Source of the DNA: BQJU01 sp965229635
GTDB lineage: Bacteria; Bacteroidota; Bacteroidia; Chitinophagales; Saprospiraceae
Assembly: GCA_965229635.1 (NCBI GenBank)
Contig: OZ245894.1
Coordinates: 6,758,001 to 6,822,000, forward strand
DNA: 64,000 nt
Direction of reading: 5' to 3'
Shown here in pieces: positions 46,823 to 55,731 of the stretch; position 1 is the first letter of the stretch, and each line of letters opens with the position of its first letter. The notes under the pieces were generated by a model. It made no database searches. It was not told where the DNA came from and worked only from the letters and a program-made list of their open reading frames with translations. A program made the position numbers and the translations under genes.

Positions 46823-47011
46823 CTATTGTAAAAATCAGTCCAAAAAGATTTGATCTGAAATTCGTTTTTACAAGAAACTGATTTCCAGCTTATTAAAATT
46901 TTTAAATAAAATTGAAGAAGATTTCCGAAAGGGAAAAGCGAATTAAAAAACGAAATTATTTCGTTTTTTAACGAAAAAACTTTCGCTTGGCAACAAAATT
47001 CCTGGAATTTG

Positions 47012-48490
47012 CTACTTTATAATCTTGCGGTAACCATGGCAGATCAGTGGAAATTGAGCAAACAGATGTGGATGCTTGTCGTAATATTTCTTAATGCGGT
47101 AGCGTAGATTATCCGTGTTCTCCAGCCCCAATTCAATGGCAACGTCTTTCTTTACCTTATTCTTCTGCAGCATCGCCATTTCAATGCGTTTGAGGTCCAG
47201 CAGTGCGTGTTCTTCTTCAATGGAAATTTCACCTCTGATGCCAGCTTCATCATCGTCTTCGTATAGCATTGGCGACGCCTGCCGGGTATACTCCTGGATT
47301 TCCACCGGTAAGCAGTCCTCATCAATCATCATGCGGCCCTTAATCTTCTTGCGGAGCATCATATAATTGATCGTATTGCGCAATTCACGAATATTGCCCA
47401 CCCAGTCATAATTCATCAACAACTGGATAGCTTTAGGTGTCAATATATCCTGCATCTGCTGGCCTTCCAGGTAGTGCTCCATGATCAGAGGGATATCATC
47501 CTTGCGTTCGCGCAGGGGCGGAATTTCGACAATCATTGCCTTGAGGCGCTGGTAAAGATCAGATCGGAAAACACCCTTTTCCACCTGAGCAGGCAGGTTT
47601 TGGTGAGTCGCCGCTACAATTTGTACATCCAACTGAATGTCTTTATCCGCACCCACCGGTCGAATCATCTTGGTTTCCAAAAACCGCAGCAGTTTGATCT
47701 GAATATTGGCATCGATATCTCCGATTTCATCCAACATCAAAATACCTCCATTGGCCTGACTAAAATACCCCTCTACATCGCGGGTAGCACCGGTAAATGC
47801 GCCTTTTCGATGGCCAAATAAGGTGCTTTCCAGCAGGGTATCCTGAATAGCAGAAAGATTCACAGCTTGAAAAGGTTTGTCCTGACGGGCACCGTGCTGA
47901 TGCAAGTAGCGGGCGGCAATTTCCTTGCCCACGCCGGTTTCACCAGCCAACAAAACGGAAATATCCGGCTCTTCAGAAACCAGTCGCAGAATGCGCTTGA
48001 TTTCCTGAATTTTATCAGATTCTCCAACAAAAGCAAAGTCCTTGCTGCGCTGTGCCCGGTGCTTTTTGACTTCGGCGCGGAGCATCTGGTTTTCCGACTT
48101 CAATTTGCCACTTTCAATGATCTCAGTAAATTTCTCATTCCAATATTCAAAATCGTAATCGCCTTTGGTCAGGAAGTCCCGTGCACCCAGTTTCATAGCC
48201 TGTACCACGGTGTCGATTTCCTTATCGGCCGTAACGACAATAATTGGAATTTCCGGGTGGCTCTTACGCAATTCGGGAATGAGTTCCAGTCCGATTTTTT
48301 GTTTGGTACTATCCAATACCAGATCCATCAGGATCAGATCAAAGCTGCCATTTTCCTTGAGTTTCTTATCCAGATTATCGGTATTCACTGCCCCTTCGAA
48401 GGTGTAGTTGCGGCGAAATGCGTACCGAATTTGCTGGTGAAATTCCGGATCATCGTCAACAATCAATATTGAATAATTCCTATTTGACAT
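47012..48490 (-). CDS. NtrC-type sigma-54-dependent response regulator
   Basis: This 492-residue protein has an N-terminal receiver domain (1-125) with acidic pocket V11-DDD and phosphoacceptor D56 in LILMDLVLD. A sigma-54 AAA+ domain spans about 153-390: Walker A GETGVGKE (183-190), GAFTGA at 230-235 and Walker B LMLDEIGD. The intact GAFTGA indicates that it contacts sigma-54. The C-terminal region (about 430-492) has KKDVAIELGLENTDNLRYRIKKY, a Fis-like helix-turn-helix but not the classic one. It is the last gene of the four-gene operon; its start overlaps the preceding gene's end by 11 bases. No canonical sensor kinase is adjacent. Confidence 0.92.
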   Translation of the reverse strand: MSNRNYSILIVDDDPEFHQQIRYAFRRNYTFEGAVNTDNLDKKLKENGSFDLILMDLVLDSTKQKIGLELIPELRKSHPEIPIIVVTADKEIDTVVQAMKLGARDFLTKGDYDFEYWNEKFTEIIESGKLKSENQMLRAEVKKHRAQRSKDFAFVGESDKIQEIKRILRLVSEEPDISVLLAGETGVGKEIAARYLHQHGARQDKPFQAVNLSAIQDTLLESTLFGHRKGAFTGATRDVEGYFSQANGGILMLDEIGDIDANIQIKLLRFLETKMIRPVGADKDIQLDVQIVAATHQNLPAQVEKGVFRSDLYQRLKAMIVEIPPLRERKDDIPLIMEHYLEGQQMQDILTPKAIQLLMNYDWVGNIRELRNTINYMMLRKKIKGRMMIDEDCLPVEIQEYTRQASPMLYEDDDEAGIRGEISIEEEHALLDLKRIEMAMLQKNKVKKDVAIELGLENTDNLRYRIKKYYDKHPHLFAQFPLICHGYRKIIK

Positions 48491-49253
48491 ACAGTTGTTC
48501 TATCTTAACCAAATCAGCTTTGGCATTTTCCAGATTTCCTATACAATCGAGTTCGCAAAATAAAGTTTCCTCCTCACAATTGCCGTGGAAATACGGCGCA
48601 ATGTGTTGGAAAGTAGCATTCACCCGCTCGAAGACACCAAAAAAAGGCAAACATTGAAAATTAGGGAAGTAGTTAATCCAGCGATTACCCAACGTATTCC
48701 AGCGCTCCGGCAATCGATTGGCCAACAACAGTTCCCGGTGAACTTCCTGATAATCTACGTCATCGTGTTTCAACTCATCGCCGGCAATTTTCAATATCCT
48801 CAAAATACCATTTAATTCATCGGTGACACTCTCATCGCCATGTCCTTCAAAAAAGCGAGCCAGCATTACACTCATATCCAACCCACCGGTAAAGACCGGA
48901 TTCCACAGGTTTCCAGCCGTTTCGGCACGGTTTAGAAAGGCAGTAACATCATTGGGCAAACTCAATAAATCAAGGTAATTGTCTTGCTCAAAATTGCTAA
49001 AACCAGCAACCACAAACAAGGCATCGGGCAGGTGCTCCCGGAGGTATTCTTTCCAGGTATTTTCAGCGGAAATGTATTTGTTGTTACAGGCTACCGGACT
49101 CATCAGTACCACAACTACATTGCTATCGCCCTTCAATGCATCTTCCGAAACAGGTAGCGTCAGGTGGCGGAAATGGTAGCCACTGTCTTCAAAATATTTT
49201 TTCAAGGCGTCGACTACCTGCAATTGGGTGGCCACGCACAGGATTTCTCTCAT
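48480..49253 (-). CDS. Unknown protein with Rossmann-like N-terminal domain (third gene of the 4-gene operon)
   Basis: This 257-residue cytoplasmic-looking protein begins MREILCVATQLQVVDALKKY. Two further hydrophobic strands, VVVVLMSPVA and DALFVVAGF, alternate with helices, which suggests a receiver-like or TIR-like alpha/beta domain over residues 1-115. The second half is helical, with a possible hydrophilic bundle (ILRILKIAGDELKHDDVDY). I recognise no family and see no conserved phosphorylation Asp or NADase Glu. It overlaps the 302-residue gene by one base (TAATG) and the regulator by 11, so translation is probably coupled and the products likely work together. Confidence 0.72.
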   Translation of the reverse strand: MREILCVATQLQVVDALKKYFEDSGYHFRHLTLPVSEDALKGDSNVVVVLMSPVACNNKYISAENTWKEYLREHLPDALFVVAGFSNFEQDNYLDLLSLPNDVTAFLNRAETAGNLWNPVFTGGLDMSVMLARFFEGHGDESVTDELNGILRILKIAGDELKHDDVDYQEVHRELLLANRLPERWNTLGNRWINYFPNFQCLPFFGVFERVNATFQHIAPYFHGNCEEETLFCELDCIGNLENAKADLVKIEQLYVK

Positions 49254-50161
49254 TAGTTATAGGTCGCCTCAGGCATAACGTTTAGTAGTTCATCAAACTT
49301 ACCGCGAATAGCTGGCAAGTCGGGAATGCCCCGTGCACTAAAGATATGCGTTTTTATATCTTCTACCAAATCCTGATAAATAGCACCTTCTTCCGGTCCG
49401 TAGGTTGCCTTCAGGTTGGTATTAAAATCATCAAATAACAAGGATCGCTTTTCCCTGCTTTCGTAAGTGATCAGCTCTCGCTCCAGGTCAGAGCCCTTAC
49501 GCATCCGGCCAATGAAGCTCAATAATCGCAGAAACAGTAAGCGATTGGCTGGTTCACAAACAAAGCGGTATAATTCGCCGGCGGGAATATAATCGCGGGT
49601 CAAATAACCAGCAAAGGTAGCCAAGAGGTCTTCCTTCAACTCAAACACCTTGGACTTAAACGCATGAGAATAAACCCGCCACACAAAGTCGAAATGCTCA
49701 CGTTTGAGCTGGTTTTCTGTCGGATCGGCTACGGCATCAATCAAGGCACTATGTCCGTTGCCGTTACCCTTGTTCAGGTTGGCCCGAAAGGTACCTTTGG
49801 TACCCAACAGTCCACGCGGATTCTTGGCGATATAGATATCGTCGTTTCCTTCCCCAAAAAGAAAACATTTTAGCTGAGCAACCTGCTCCTGTTGAGCACT
49901 TAGCCCGCTGAGTAGTTCCTCAATAGCCTGCTGGTTATAGCCATGATTGCGATGCAAAAAAACGTACACATCACTATCGGCCATGTGTTCCTTTACGCAG
50001 GAGCGGAGTAATGCCGTACCCGAGGTGGACCGCTGCTCATCTATACGAATCAGCTTATGCCCTTCCGGATACCCGGCCACGGTCCATTCGTCCCAGGCCT
50101 TCTCCAATCCCCCGTATTTCCACCACCAGACAATCAACATTACGCGATTGCGATTGGTCAT
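49253..50161 (-). CDS. Unknown protein with Rossmann-like N-terminal domain (second gene of the 4-gene operon)
   Basis: The best start is the Met at 50161 (MTNRNRVMLIVWWWKYGGL), giving about 302 residues; the frame extends to 50227. The N-terminal part alternates strands and helices: RVMLIVWWW, DVYVFLHRNHGYN, LKCFLFGEGNDDIYI. The HRNHG and KCFLFGEG segments stand about 30 residues apart, at strand ends. The C-terminal part is helical, with AGYLTRDYIPAGELYRFVCEPANRLLFLRLLSF. I recognise no family. A caspase-like or receiver-like fold would be consistent but is not shown. It ends by a one-base overlap with the next gene. Confidence 0.68.
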   Translation of the reverse strand: MTNRNRVMLIVWWWKYGGLEKAWDEWTVAGYPEGHKLIRIDEQRSTSGTALLRSCVKEHMADSDVYVFLHRNHGYNQQAIEELLSGLSAQQEQVAQLKCFLFGEGNDDIYIAKNPRGLLGTKGTFRANLNKGNGNGHSALIDAVADPTENQLKREHFDFVWRVYSHAFKSKVFELKEDLLATFAGYLTRDYIPAGELYRFVCEPANRLLFLRLLSFIGRMRKGSDLERELITYESREKRSLLFDDFNTNLKATYGPEEGAIYQDLVEDIKTHIFSARGIPDLPAIRGKFDELLNVMPEATYN

Positions 50162-50259
50162 GAAAGTTGTATTGTTTGTATGAGCAATTATATGTTGTTG
50201 TATCCTTATCTGATATTTCCAGCTCAAAGTTCGACCTCAGACATGGTCTCAACCTCGAT

Positions 50260-53200
50260 CTACGATCCAAATAACACTTTTACCATATTGTATTTCAGCT
50301 CGATGTCATCCTTCCGTCCCAGGGCATCCTCTATTCCCGATATCAGCGACTCCACTGGTCGGAATATGGTAAATTGGGTAAATGGCTGATACATCCGGGT
50401 TTCGTTCATCTTACTCCACCATTTCGTTCGGCCACGGCCGGAAGTGATCACCAAAATAAAATTTTTCCTCAGTCGTCCATTCTGAGTAATGGAGGGTACT
50501 ATTTCTTTAGCAATAAACAGGCCAATATTTTCTTCAGAGTAGTCCTGATGATCGCTGTATTTGGTTAACAGTAGTTTTTCAATGTAGGAAAGGTGCAAAA
50601 TCAGGAAGTGTGAATTGCCGATGAGGGTTGATTTTTGACTTTCCCACTCCCCTACCCACTTTCCAGATTCATCTTGCTGTGGAATTTGCTCTCCGAAGAT
50701 GCTAAGTTTCAATGCCGACTTGAAGATTCCTTCACGGTCGTGGTTTCTGATGCGATGTCGGATGCGGTTGTCAAAAATGCAAATCCGGGTCGCCAGTACC
50801 TCAAATAGCTCAATCAAACGGGCCGCCGACTGGGTAGATACCGGACCGTTGCCGTTGATATCGCGCATGAAGTAAGTCTTGTAAATACCATGCGTCCTAT
50901 AGCGCAAGACCTGCGGATCGAGGGAGAAACCACCGTGTGCCACATTCAGGGTATCTTCCAGTTCAAACTCCTGTTCTGCTACCGGTAATTCTGCTGTATT
51001 GTAATAATGGAATACCGGCTCTTTTTCCTTACGGAAAACAAACTGCCCAACCGGCAAGCCATCTACCAAAAACTTGAGGCTATAGGACTCGGCCCCAATC
51101 CACTCCTTAAGCCACCACTTGTAGGACTCCAGTAATGCTTCGGAAGCATCGGGAACCAGATCGCTGACCGATTCCTGATCCACAATCCGAATCACTCCGT
51201 GTCCTCTCACTTTGCGCCACAGGGCTACCCGCTCCTCCGGTGCAATCTGCGGTAAGCTGACAAAGCGGAAACGAGCCAGATTATCCCAAACCAGATCAAC
51301 CTCTTCTTCTGTATTGATCTTTTTAGTATTGGCTGCCTTCCAGATAAAAAAGTACTTCTTAAAATATCCCCGCTCGTGATTGTAAAGGACGTTAAATTCA
51401 TAGTTGGATTCCTTTTGATCTTTGAACACCTCTACATCATTGTGGGGATCGGCGGCCGGGCTGGTTGCCGGAACGATCCAGGGAAAGTAAGCGTTGTCGC
51501 GTCCGGTATCCTGACTTTGGTCACGGGTTGGATTTTTATCCCCGTTTTGTACCCGGTCAAACTTGTTGTTAAACAACATTCCGGCACAAATTTTATCCTG
51601 AAAGCTTCCCCCCAATCGTGGAGCGAAGGTTTCTTCATCCATAATATCCCCGAGTAGTGCATTAAACTTGCGGCGCACCAACGGGATATTTCCTTTTATT
51701 TGCAGATCCGTTGGTGTCCCAATCCACACCCCAACCTTGTACAATTCGCGTGAATCCTTTTCACTAGCCATTACATTGGCTTCCTGAATGGAAAGATTGA
51801 GTTTGAGTCCATTGCGCTGAATTTCAACAAGGTCAGACCCTTTGTAATGTTTGACATTGCGAATCTCATTTTCCAGCATCGTGAAAAAAGCATGACGCCC
51901 CACTACCTCACCGGGGAAGAACACCTGGCAAGATTTCAGCACAGCCTTCATCGCCTCGTAATCCGTTCCCGGATTCACGAAGTCGCTCATGCCATCCAAT
52001 TCTTTGTGCCTGGAAAAATAGAGTCGGGTACCATCAGCCGTTTCCAGATAGGGCATATTCTGCTCATCAAGCTTGGCCCTTGGTCGCCGGTTCTTAATGT
52101 CAATTTCCACAAACAATCCCTCTTTTTGCACCCGCTTGGGTTGTCGGCAGGATTTGCTGTTCTTCTCTTCTGCCGTCTGAGGCTCATATTGGGTGATGTG
52201 GATCGAAATCTTATGGATATCTTCCGATTTGGCAATAGTGCCCAAATACAGTGGGTTATTGATAAAGTCTTCCCACAAAATGTGAAACAAACTTCGAGCT
52301 TCACCTCCAAAGTGATTGTCCCGGGCAATACCACTCCAAAAGGCTCCTTTCTGCATCAAAAACTTGATCAGCGGCTGTATCTCCCGATCCAGTGATCCGG
52401 GATAGCGCACTACATCGTATTCATCCTCATTGTCCTTGACAAACTGGCCTTCCATCCAGGGCTGGATCAATTCCAGCAAGCGATCCTGATCAAAACCGGC
52501 CGGTACAAATTCATGCACCAGTTCCTTCACTTCCTCCACTTCCTGAAAATGCCGCTCTGACTCCTGGCGGATATTTTCAGCCCGGCGCTTAAACCACCAG
52601 TTGAGCGCTACCAGACTATGCGCACTGATGTTGTGTGCATAGCTATCGATCATGATGGAAATAATCGCGGCCTTGAGGTAGGGAGAATACACCTTACTGT
52701 GGATCACCCGGTCATTCAGGCGAATGCGGGACTTGAAGTAGGGAAGGTGTTTTTTATAATACTCGTCGTATTTTAGTTCCTTGAGAATCGGATTGCGGTT
52801 GATCTGTTCGTAGAAGATTGGACTAAGGGGCAGCTGTACCGCTTCCGACTTTTCCATATTTCGCCCCACAAGGTCCCACTCCAGAATCAAAGACTCGTAT
52901 ACCACACTGATCGAGCGAATGATATTTCCAATATTTCGCATCGATAGGTTGACCGCATCTTCAGATTTATAGACAAGGTGCACAATGCCGTCAAATTCAC
53001 CAAACTGAATGAGCGGTAGCGAAAGGTAGCTGTCTTCAATAACATTGAAATAGTTCTTGAGAATGTGGTATTCCGCTTCCTGACGAGGTGTGGCTTGTTT
53101 GACCGAAGATTCCGGAAAGAGGATGGCTTCAAAATAGTCCTCGAGTCGGCCCATGCCCACCTTTGGAATATCCTTGAGGTTGTAAGACCCCATATTAAAG

Positions 53201-53556
53201 GCACGATACAATTGAGAACTCACTACGGCAGTATCACTCAGAAGGTGGGTCACGTCGAGGAAGTTCCAAAAGTCATTAAGTTCCTGCTTCCACTGGCGCT
53301 TAGGGCCTTCCATCATCTCCCGCTGGCGCGGAATACCGGCGTAAATGAGCGGTACATTTTCGTAACGATTGAGGGTACGGGCCTCATCCCGCGGAATGGT
53401 ATTGACAAACAAGGTGAATTTATTCTGTAGAATAAATCGTTCAATGACCATGTGCATGCGGTCCTGCAGCAGATTAAAAAACTCATCGGCCCTTGGAAAG
53501 GGTATGACTTCACGGGTCAGAAACCTGTCCTGATGAAGAGTGTGCGTATAGGGCAT
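50260..53556 (-). CDS. Large 1098-residue protein of unknown function, first gene of the 4-gene operon
   Basis: The protein has no signal peptide and no transmembrane helix. A helical stretch around residue 308 reads DSYAHNISAHSL, which recalls the phospho-His helix of sensor kinases. About 110 residues later a segment with SLFHILWEDFINNPLYLGT stands where an ATP-binding N-box would be, but the canonical N, G1 and G2 boxes are not seen. The C-terminal third has LNVAHGGFSLDPQVLRYRTHG, ELFEVLATRICIFDNRI and, near residue 1040, FILVITSGRGRTKW. I recall no named family with this combination. A highly diverged kinase-like or sensor platform is plausible; it heads an operon that ends with a response regulator. 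Presumed promoter in 53557-54009. Confidence 0.75.
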   Translation of the reverse strand: MPYTHTLHQDRFLTREVIPFPRADEFFNLLQDRMHMVIERFILQNKFTLFVNTIPRDEARTLNRYENVPLIYAGIPRQREMMEGPKRQWKQELNDFWNFLDVTHLLSDTAVVSSQLYRAFNMGSYNLKDIPKVGMGRLEDYFEAILFPESSVKQATPRQEAEYHILKNYFNVIEDSYLSLPLIQFGEFDGIVHLVYKSEDAVNLSMRNIGNIIRSISVVYESLILEWDLVGRNMEKSEAVQLPLSPIFYEQINRNPILKELKYDEYYKKHLPYFKSRIRLNDRVIHSKVYSPYLKAAIISIMIDSYAHNISAHSLVALNWWFKRRAENIRQESERHFQEVEEVKELVHEFVPAGFDQDRLLELIQPWMEGQFVKDNEDEYDVVRYPGSLDREIQPLIKFLMQKGAFWSGIARDNHFGGEARSLFHILWEDFINNPLYLGTIAKSEDIHKISIHITQYEPQTAEEKNSKSCRQPKRVQKEGLFVEIDIKNRRPRAKLDEQNMPYLETADGTRLYFSRHKELDGMSDFVNPGTDYEAMKAVLKSCQVFFPGEVVGRHAFFTMLENEIRNVKHYKGSDLVEIQRNGLKLNLSIQEANVMASEKDSRELYKVGVWIGTPTDLQIKGNIPLVRRKFNALLGDIMDEETFAPRLGGSFQDKICAGMLFNNKFDRVQNGDKNPTRDQSQDTGRDNAYFPWIVPATSPAADPHNDVEVFKDQKESNYEFNVLYNHERGYFKKYFFIWKAANTKKINTEEEVDLVWDNLARFRFVSLPQIAPEERVALWRKVRGHGVIRIVDQESVSDLVPDASEALLESYKWWLKEWIGAESYSLKFLVDGLPVGQFVFRKEKEPVFHYYNTAELPVAEQEFELEDTLNVAHGGFSLDPQVLRYRTHGIYKTYFMRDINGNGPVSTQSAARLIELFEVLATRICIFDNRIRHRIRNHDREGIFKSALKLSIFGEQIPQQDESGKWVGEWESQKSTLIGNSHFLILHLSYIEKLLLTKYSDHQDYSEENIGLFIAKEIVPSITQNGRLRKNFILVITSGRGRTKWWSKMNETRMYQPFTQFTIFRPVESLISGIEDALGRKDDIELKYNMVKVLFGS

Positions 53557-54009
53557 AGCTATCGCAATTTGAAAGTTTTAATTAGGCACATGCTTAACTC
53601 CGAAAATTGGCTTCAAACATGAGCAAGTCATCCCGGGGAAGCAAATATTACCTATGCCCTGACATTTCATCGAACATAGCGCCTCCCGACTAAAACTACA
53701 AAGCAATTGTTTCATATCTAAGCATCAACATAGATATTTTTTATTGCAATATAAGAGACCCTTTCCCGGCAAGTACGCCTGGAAAGGTAATAGATGGGCA
53801 AAAAAAGCTGGCTTGATTGGCAATTCTAACAGATCAAAATTGCCATTAACTGGCAATTAACAGACTTTTGATCATTCCCGGTTTCCAGAGTTTTAGCAAA
53901 ATTTGTGAAAGCTCCAGAAAACCTATGTAAAGCTACAAAAATAACGGGGTACTGACAAATCCCAAAGCTACAGGATTTGTTCAACGCCCAACATTTTCTC
54001 CCAACAAAA
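53557..54009. other. Intergenic region upstream of the four-gene operon, with nested palindrome
   Basis: 453 bases between the isoprenyl-synthase-like gene and the operon, both on the minus strand. It contains the nested palindrome at 53832-53873. I looked for a -24/-12 sigma-54 promoter by eye and found no exact match. I see no coding frame. Confidence 0.6.
53832..53873. promoter_or_regulatory. Nested palindrome, possible operator or attenuator hairpin
   Basis: The outer arms GATCAAAA (53832-53839) and TTTTGATC (53866-53873) enclose inner arms AATTGCCA (53838-53845) and TGGCAATT (53851-53858). Both pairs are perfect. No T run follows on either strand, so a simple terminator is less likely. 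Confidence 0.45.
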
Positions 54010-55311
54010 TCAAGCCGTTATGGCCAGGCCCAAAAGTGATACTGGGGAAACCTCCGTCGATTTTGGTACGGTATGCTCCCGACCAATCCGTCTAATATGC
54101 CGCTTGCAACGACGATAGGCCGAGCTCTTTTTAAATAGCCGGTACTGTGGTGTTTTGATCAGAGGAGATAAGAACTTGTTCCACTCAGCAATGTTGCAGC
54201 TGTCGGCCAGCATCTGCGCCGGGGCATGTTCTGCCGATAAATGATATAGCGACAGACGGGCCAGTAGTTTACCAAACTGAATAGATTGATAGATGGCAAA
54301 GGAAGTTTGGAGCTCTTGTACAAAGGCCACTTCCTGTTGAGCAGTAAGCCGAGCATTTCCATTGCTCGAAGCCAACCATTGACCAATTTTTCCATTGGGA
54401 TGTTCTCCCAAATGCAGGATTAGTGGGAGGGTAATATTTCGATTGCGAAGGTCACTGAAGGCATCTTCCGGAAATTTGCTATGGGTAGCCAGCCCTACTG
54501 CGGAGGGGACCACATCGGCATTGTCATTGATCAATTGGCGCATCATGCCATAGGAAATGGCAAAGCGATGTAGACGCAGTCGGGTGGCTTCCGGTGTATT
54601 CAGTAAGTTAGTGATTAACTCCACTGCAAGGACAAACAATGCCCCACAGGTCAGGTAAATGCGTTTGAGGTACAGGTCCAGAAATTCCCATTTTTCGCGT
54701 GGCAGCTCTCGCTGTAGTGCTGATCTGAGCGGCGCCAATTCAGCCATTTCGATGAAATCCTCCAGTTCTGTCGGCAGCACGGTTTCCGGGATAGCCTGGT
54801 GCTGTATGAAGTGCTCATAGGTATTCCATTGCTTCTCCATTTGTTGGCCCATATCCACGTAGCGAAAGGCCCGGCGGAGGCAGGCCGAAACTTTTCGTTC
54901 GATGGATGCGGGTACACAGGTGGCCACGTATTCGTAGAGATAATCCTTGAGCAGGTTAGCCCTGAGCAGATTGTCATTAATTTTCTCCAGGGAATGCACC
55001 CCACACTTTCTGTCGAGGATCTGGTTATGCAGATACTGAACAGTAATGATTCCTTCAAAAAGCAGGGGCAGTTGCGCTGCAAAAAAGCATTGCTCTACCC
55101 TACGGACCAGCGGGGATCTTGTCCGTCTATGGCTCGCCCTGACCTCTTCGTATATTTTACGCACAAAGTAAGCGCGGATCGGAGTTCCGTTGATTCGTTT
55201 GACAAGGGGCTGAAAAACCATTTTATCCTGGCCCAAACACATCAGTTTCTCCAATTCCTGCTCTAAATTCTCTGCCGTTTGGCGCATGTCGTTATGCCGG
55301 TTTGGAAACAT
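54010..55311 (-). CDS. Degenerate trans-isoprenyl-diphosphate-synthase-like protein (ComQ-like)
   Basis: This 433-residue soluble protein has the helical layout of polyprenyl synthetases. Near residues 90-110, LLFEGIITVQYLHNQILDRK stands in the place of the first Asp-rich motif. Near 255-300, GMMRQLINDNADVV followed by DLRNRNITLPLILHL stands where the second motif and the DLxxGKxTLP block lie. Both Asp-rich motifs are altered: QILD instead of LIDDxxD, and NDNAD instead of DDxxD. This resembles ComQ-type prenyltransferases and other diverged members. Whether it still binds prenyl diphosphates is uncertain. The C-terminal 100 residues are rich in Arg and His. It is not next to other isoprenoid genes. 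Confidence 0.55.
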   Translation of the reverse strand: MFPNRHNDMRQTAENLEQELEKLMCLGQDKMVFQPLVKRINGTPIRAYFVRKIYEEVRASHRRTRSPLVRRVEQCFFAAQLPLLFEGIITVQYLHNQILDRKCGVHSLEKINDNLLRANLLKDYLYEYVATCVPASIERKVSACLRRAFRYVDMGQQMEKQWNTYEHFIQHQAIPETVLPTELEDFIEMAELAPLRSALQRELPREKWEFLDLYLKRIYLTCGALFVLAVELITNLLNTPEATRLRLHRFAISYGMMRQLINDNADVVPSAVGLATHSKFPEDAFSDLRNRNITLPLILHLGEHPNGKIGQWLASSNGNARLTAQQEVAFVQELQTSFAIYQSIQFGKLLARLSLYHLSAEHAPAQMLADSCNIAEWNKFLSPLIKTPQYRLFKKSSAYRRCKRHIRRIGREHTVPKSTEVSPVSLLGLAITA

Positions 55312-55731
55312 CCAGTTTTCTTTTTACCTATTGACTAATCTTCCCTGAAAAGGCACCCAAAAGTCTTTCCATTTTCAGTAGTAAGCAGGTTATTAGGTGT
55401 TGTTGTTCTTAAGTTCGGGGTAATCAAAGTGTATACATTTTAAGGGCATACCAATACCAGTTAGTTATTTTCACTAACCCATAAAAATTCCTTGCATTAT
55501 CACAAATAGTACTTTGATCAACCGGGGGTCCGGTAGAAGTGCTTTGCAACTCGAAAATTTTTCGTTTTGGAGCCACATATAACCACCTTGAGTTGAGGAA
55601 ATCCGCTAAAAAAATGAGGGCAGGCCTGGATTGTAAGGAGGAAACCCGGGGATTAAATTCACATGGGGAATACCAATGTCCGGCCTGCCCGGCGGCAATT
55701 ATAATATGGCGAATAAAAGAAGTAACGTTGG
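55312..55731. other. Intergenic region with an inverted repeat
   Basis: 420 bases between the isoprenyl-synthase-like gene and the small membrane gene. GGGCAGGCC (55618-55626) and its complement (55682-55690) form an inverted repeat with partial extension. Open frames here (for example the minus frame 55424-55735) have unconvincing composition and are not annotated. Confidence 0.5.

Larger units (their letters stand above)
46388..47011. other. Intergenic region with two minus-strand terminators and strong hairpin
   Basis: 624 bases between the MerR gene and the sigma-54 regulator gene. It holds a minus-strand terminator near the regulator (46790-46822), a stable hairpin at 46706-46739 and a second minus-strand terminator at 46574-46595. 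No coding frame is seen. The stretch 46823-47011 is very AT-rich. Confidence 0.65.

Noticed and set aside
53557..53800. Search for a sigma-54 -24/-12 promoter in front of the four-gene operon
   Set aside because: The closest match on the minus strand has 11 instead of 10 bases between the GG and GC elements, so I do not annotate it.
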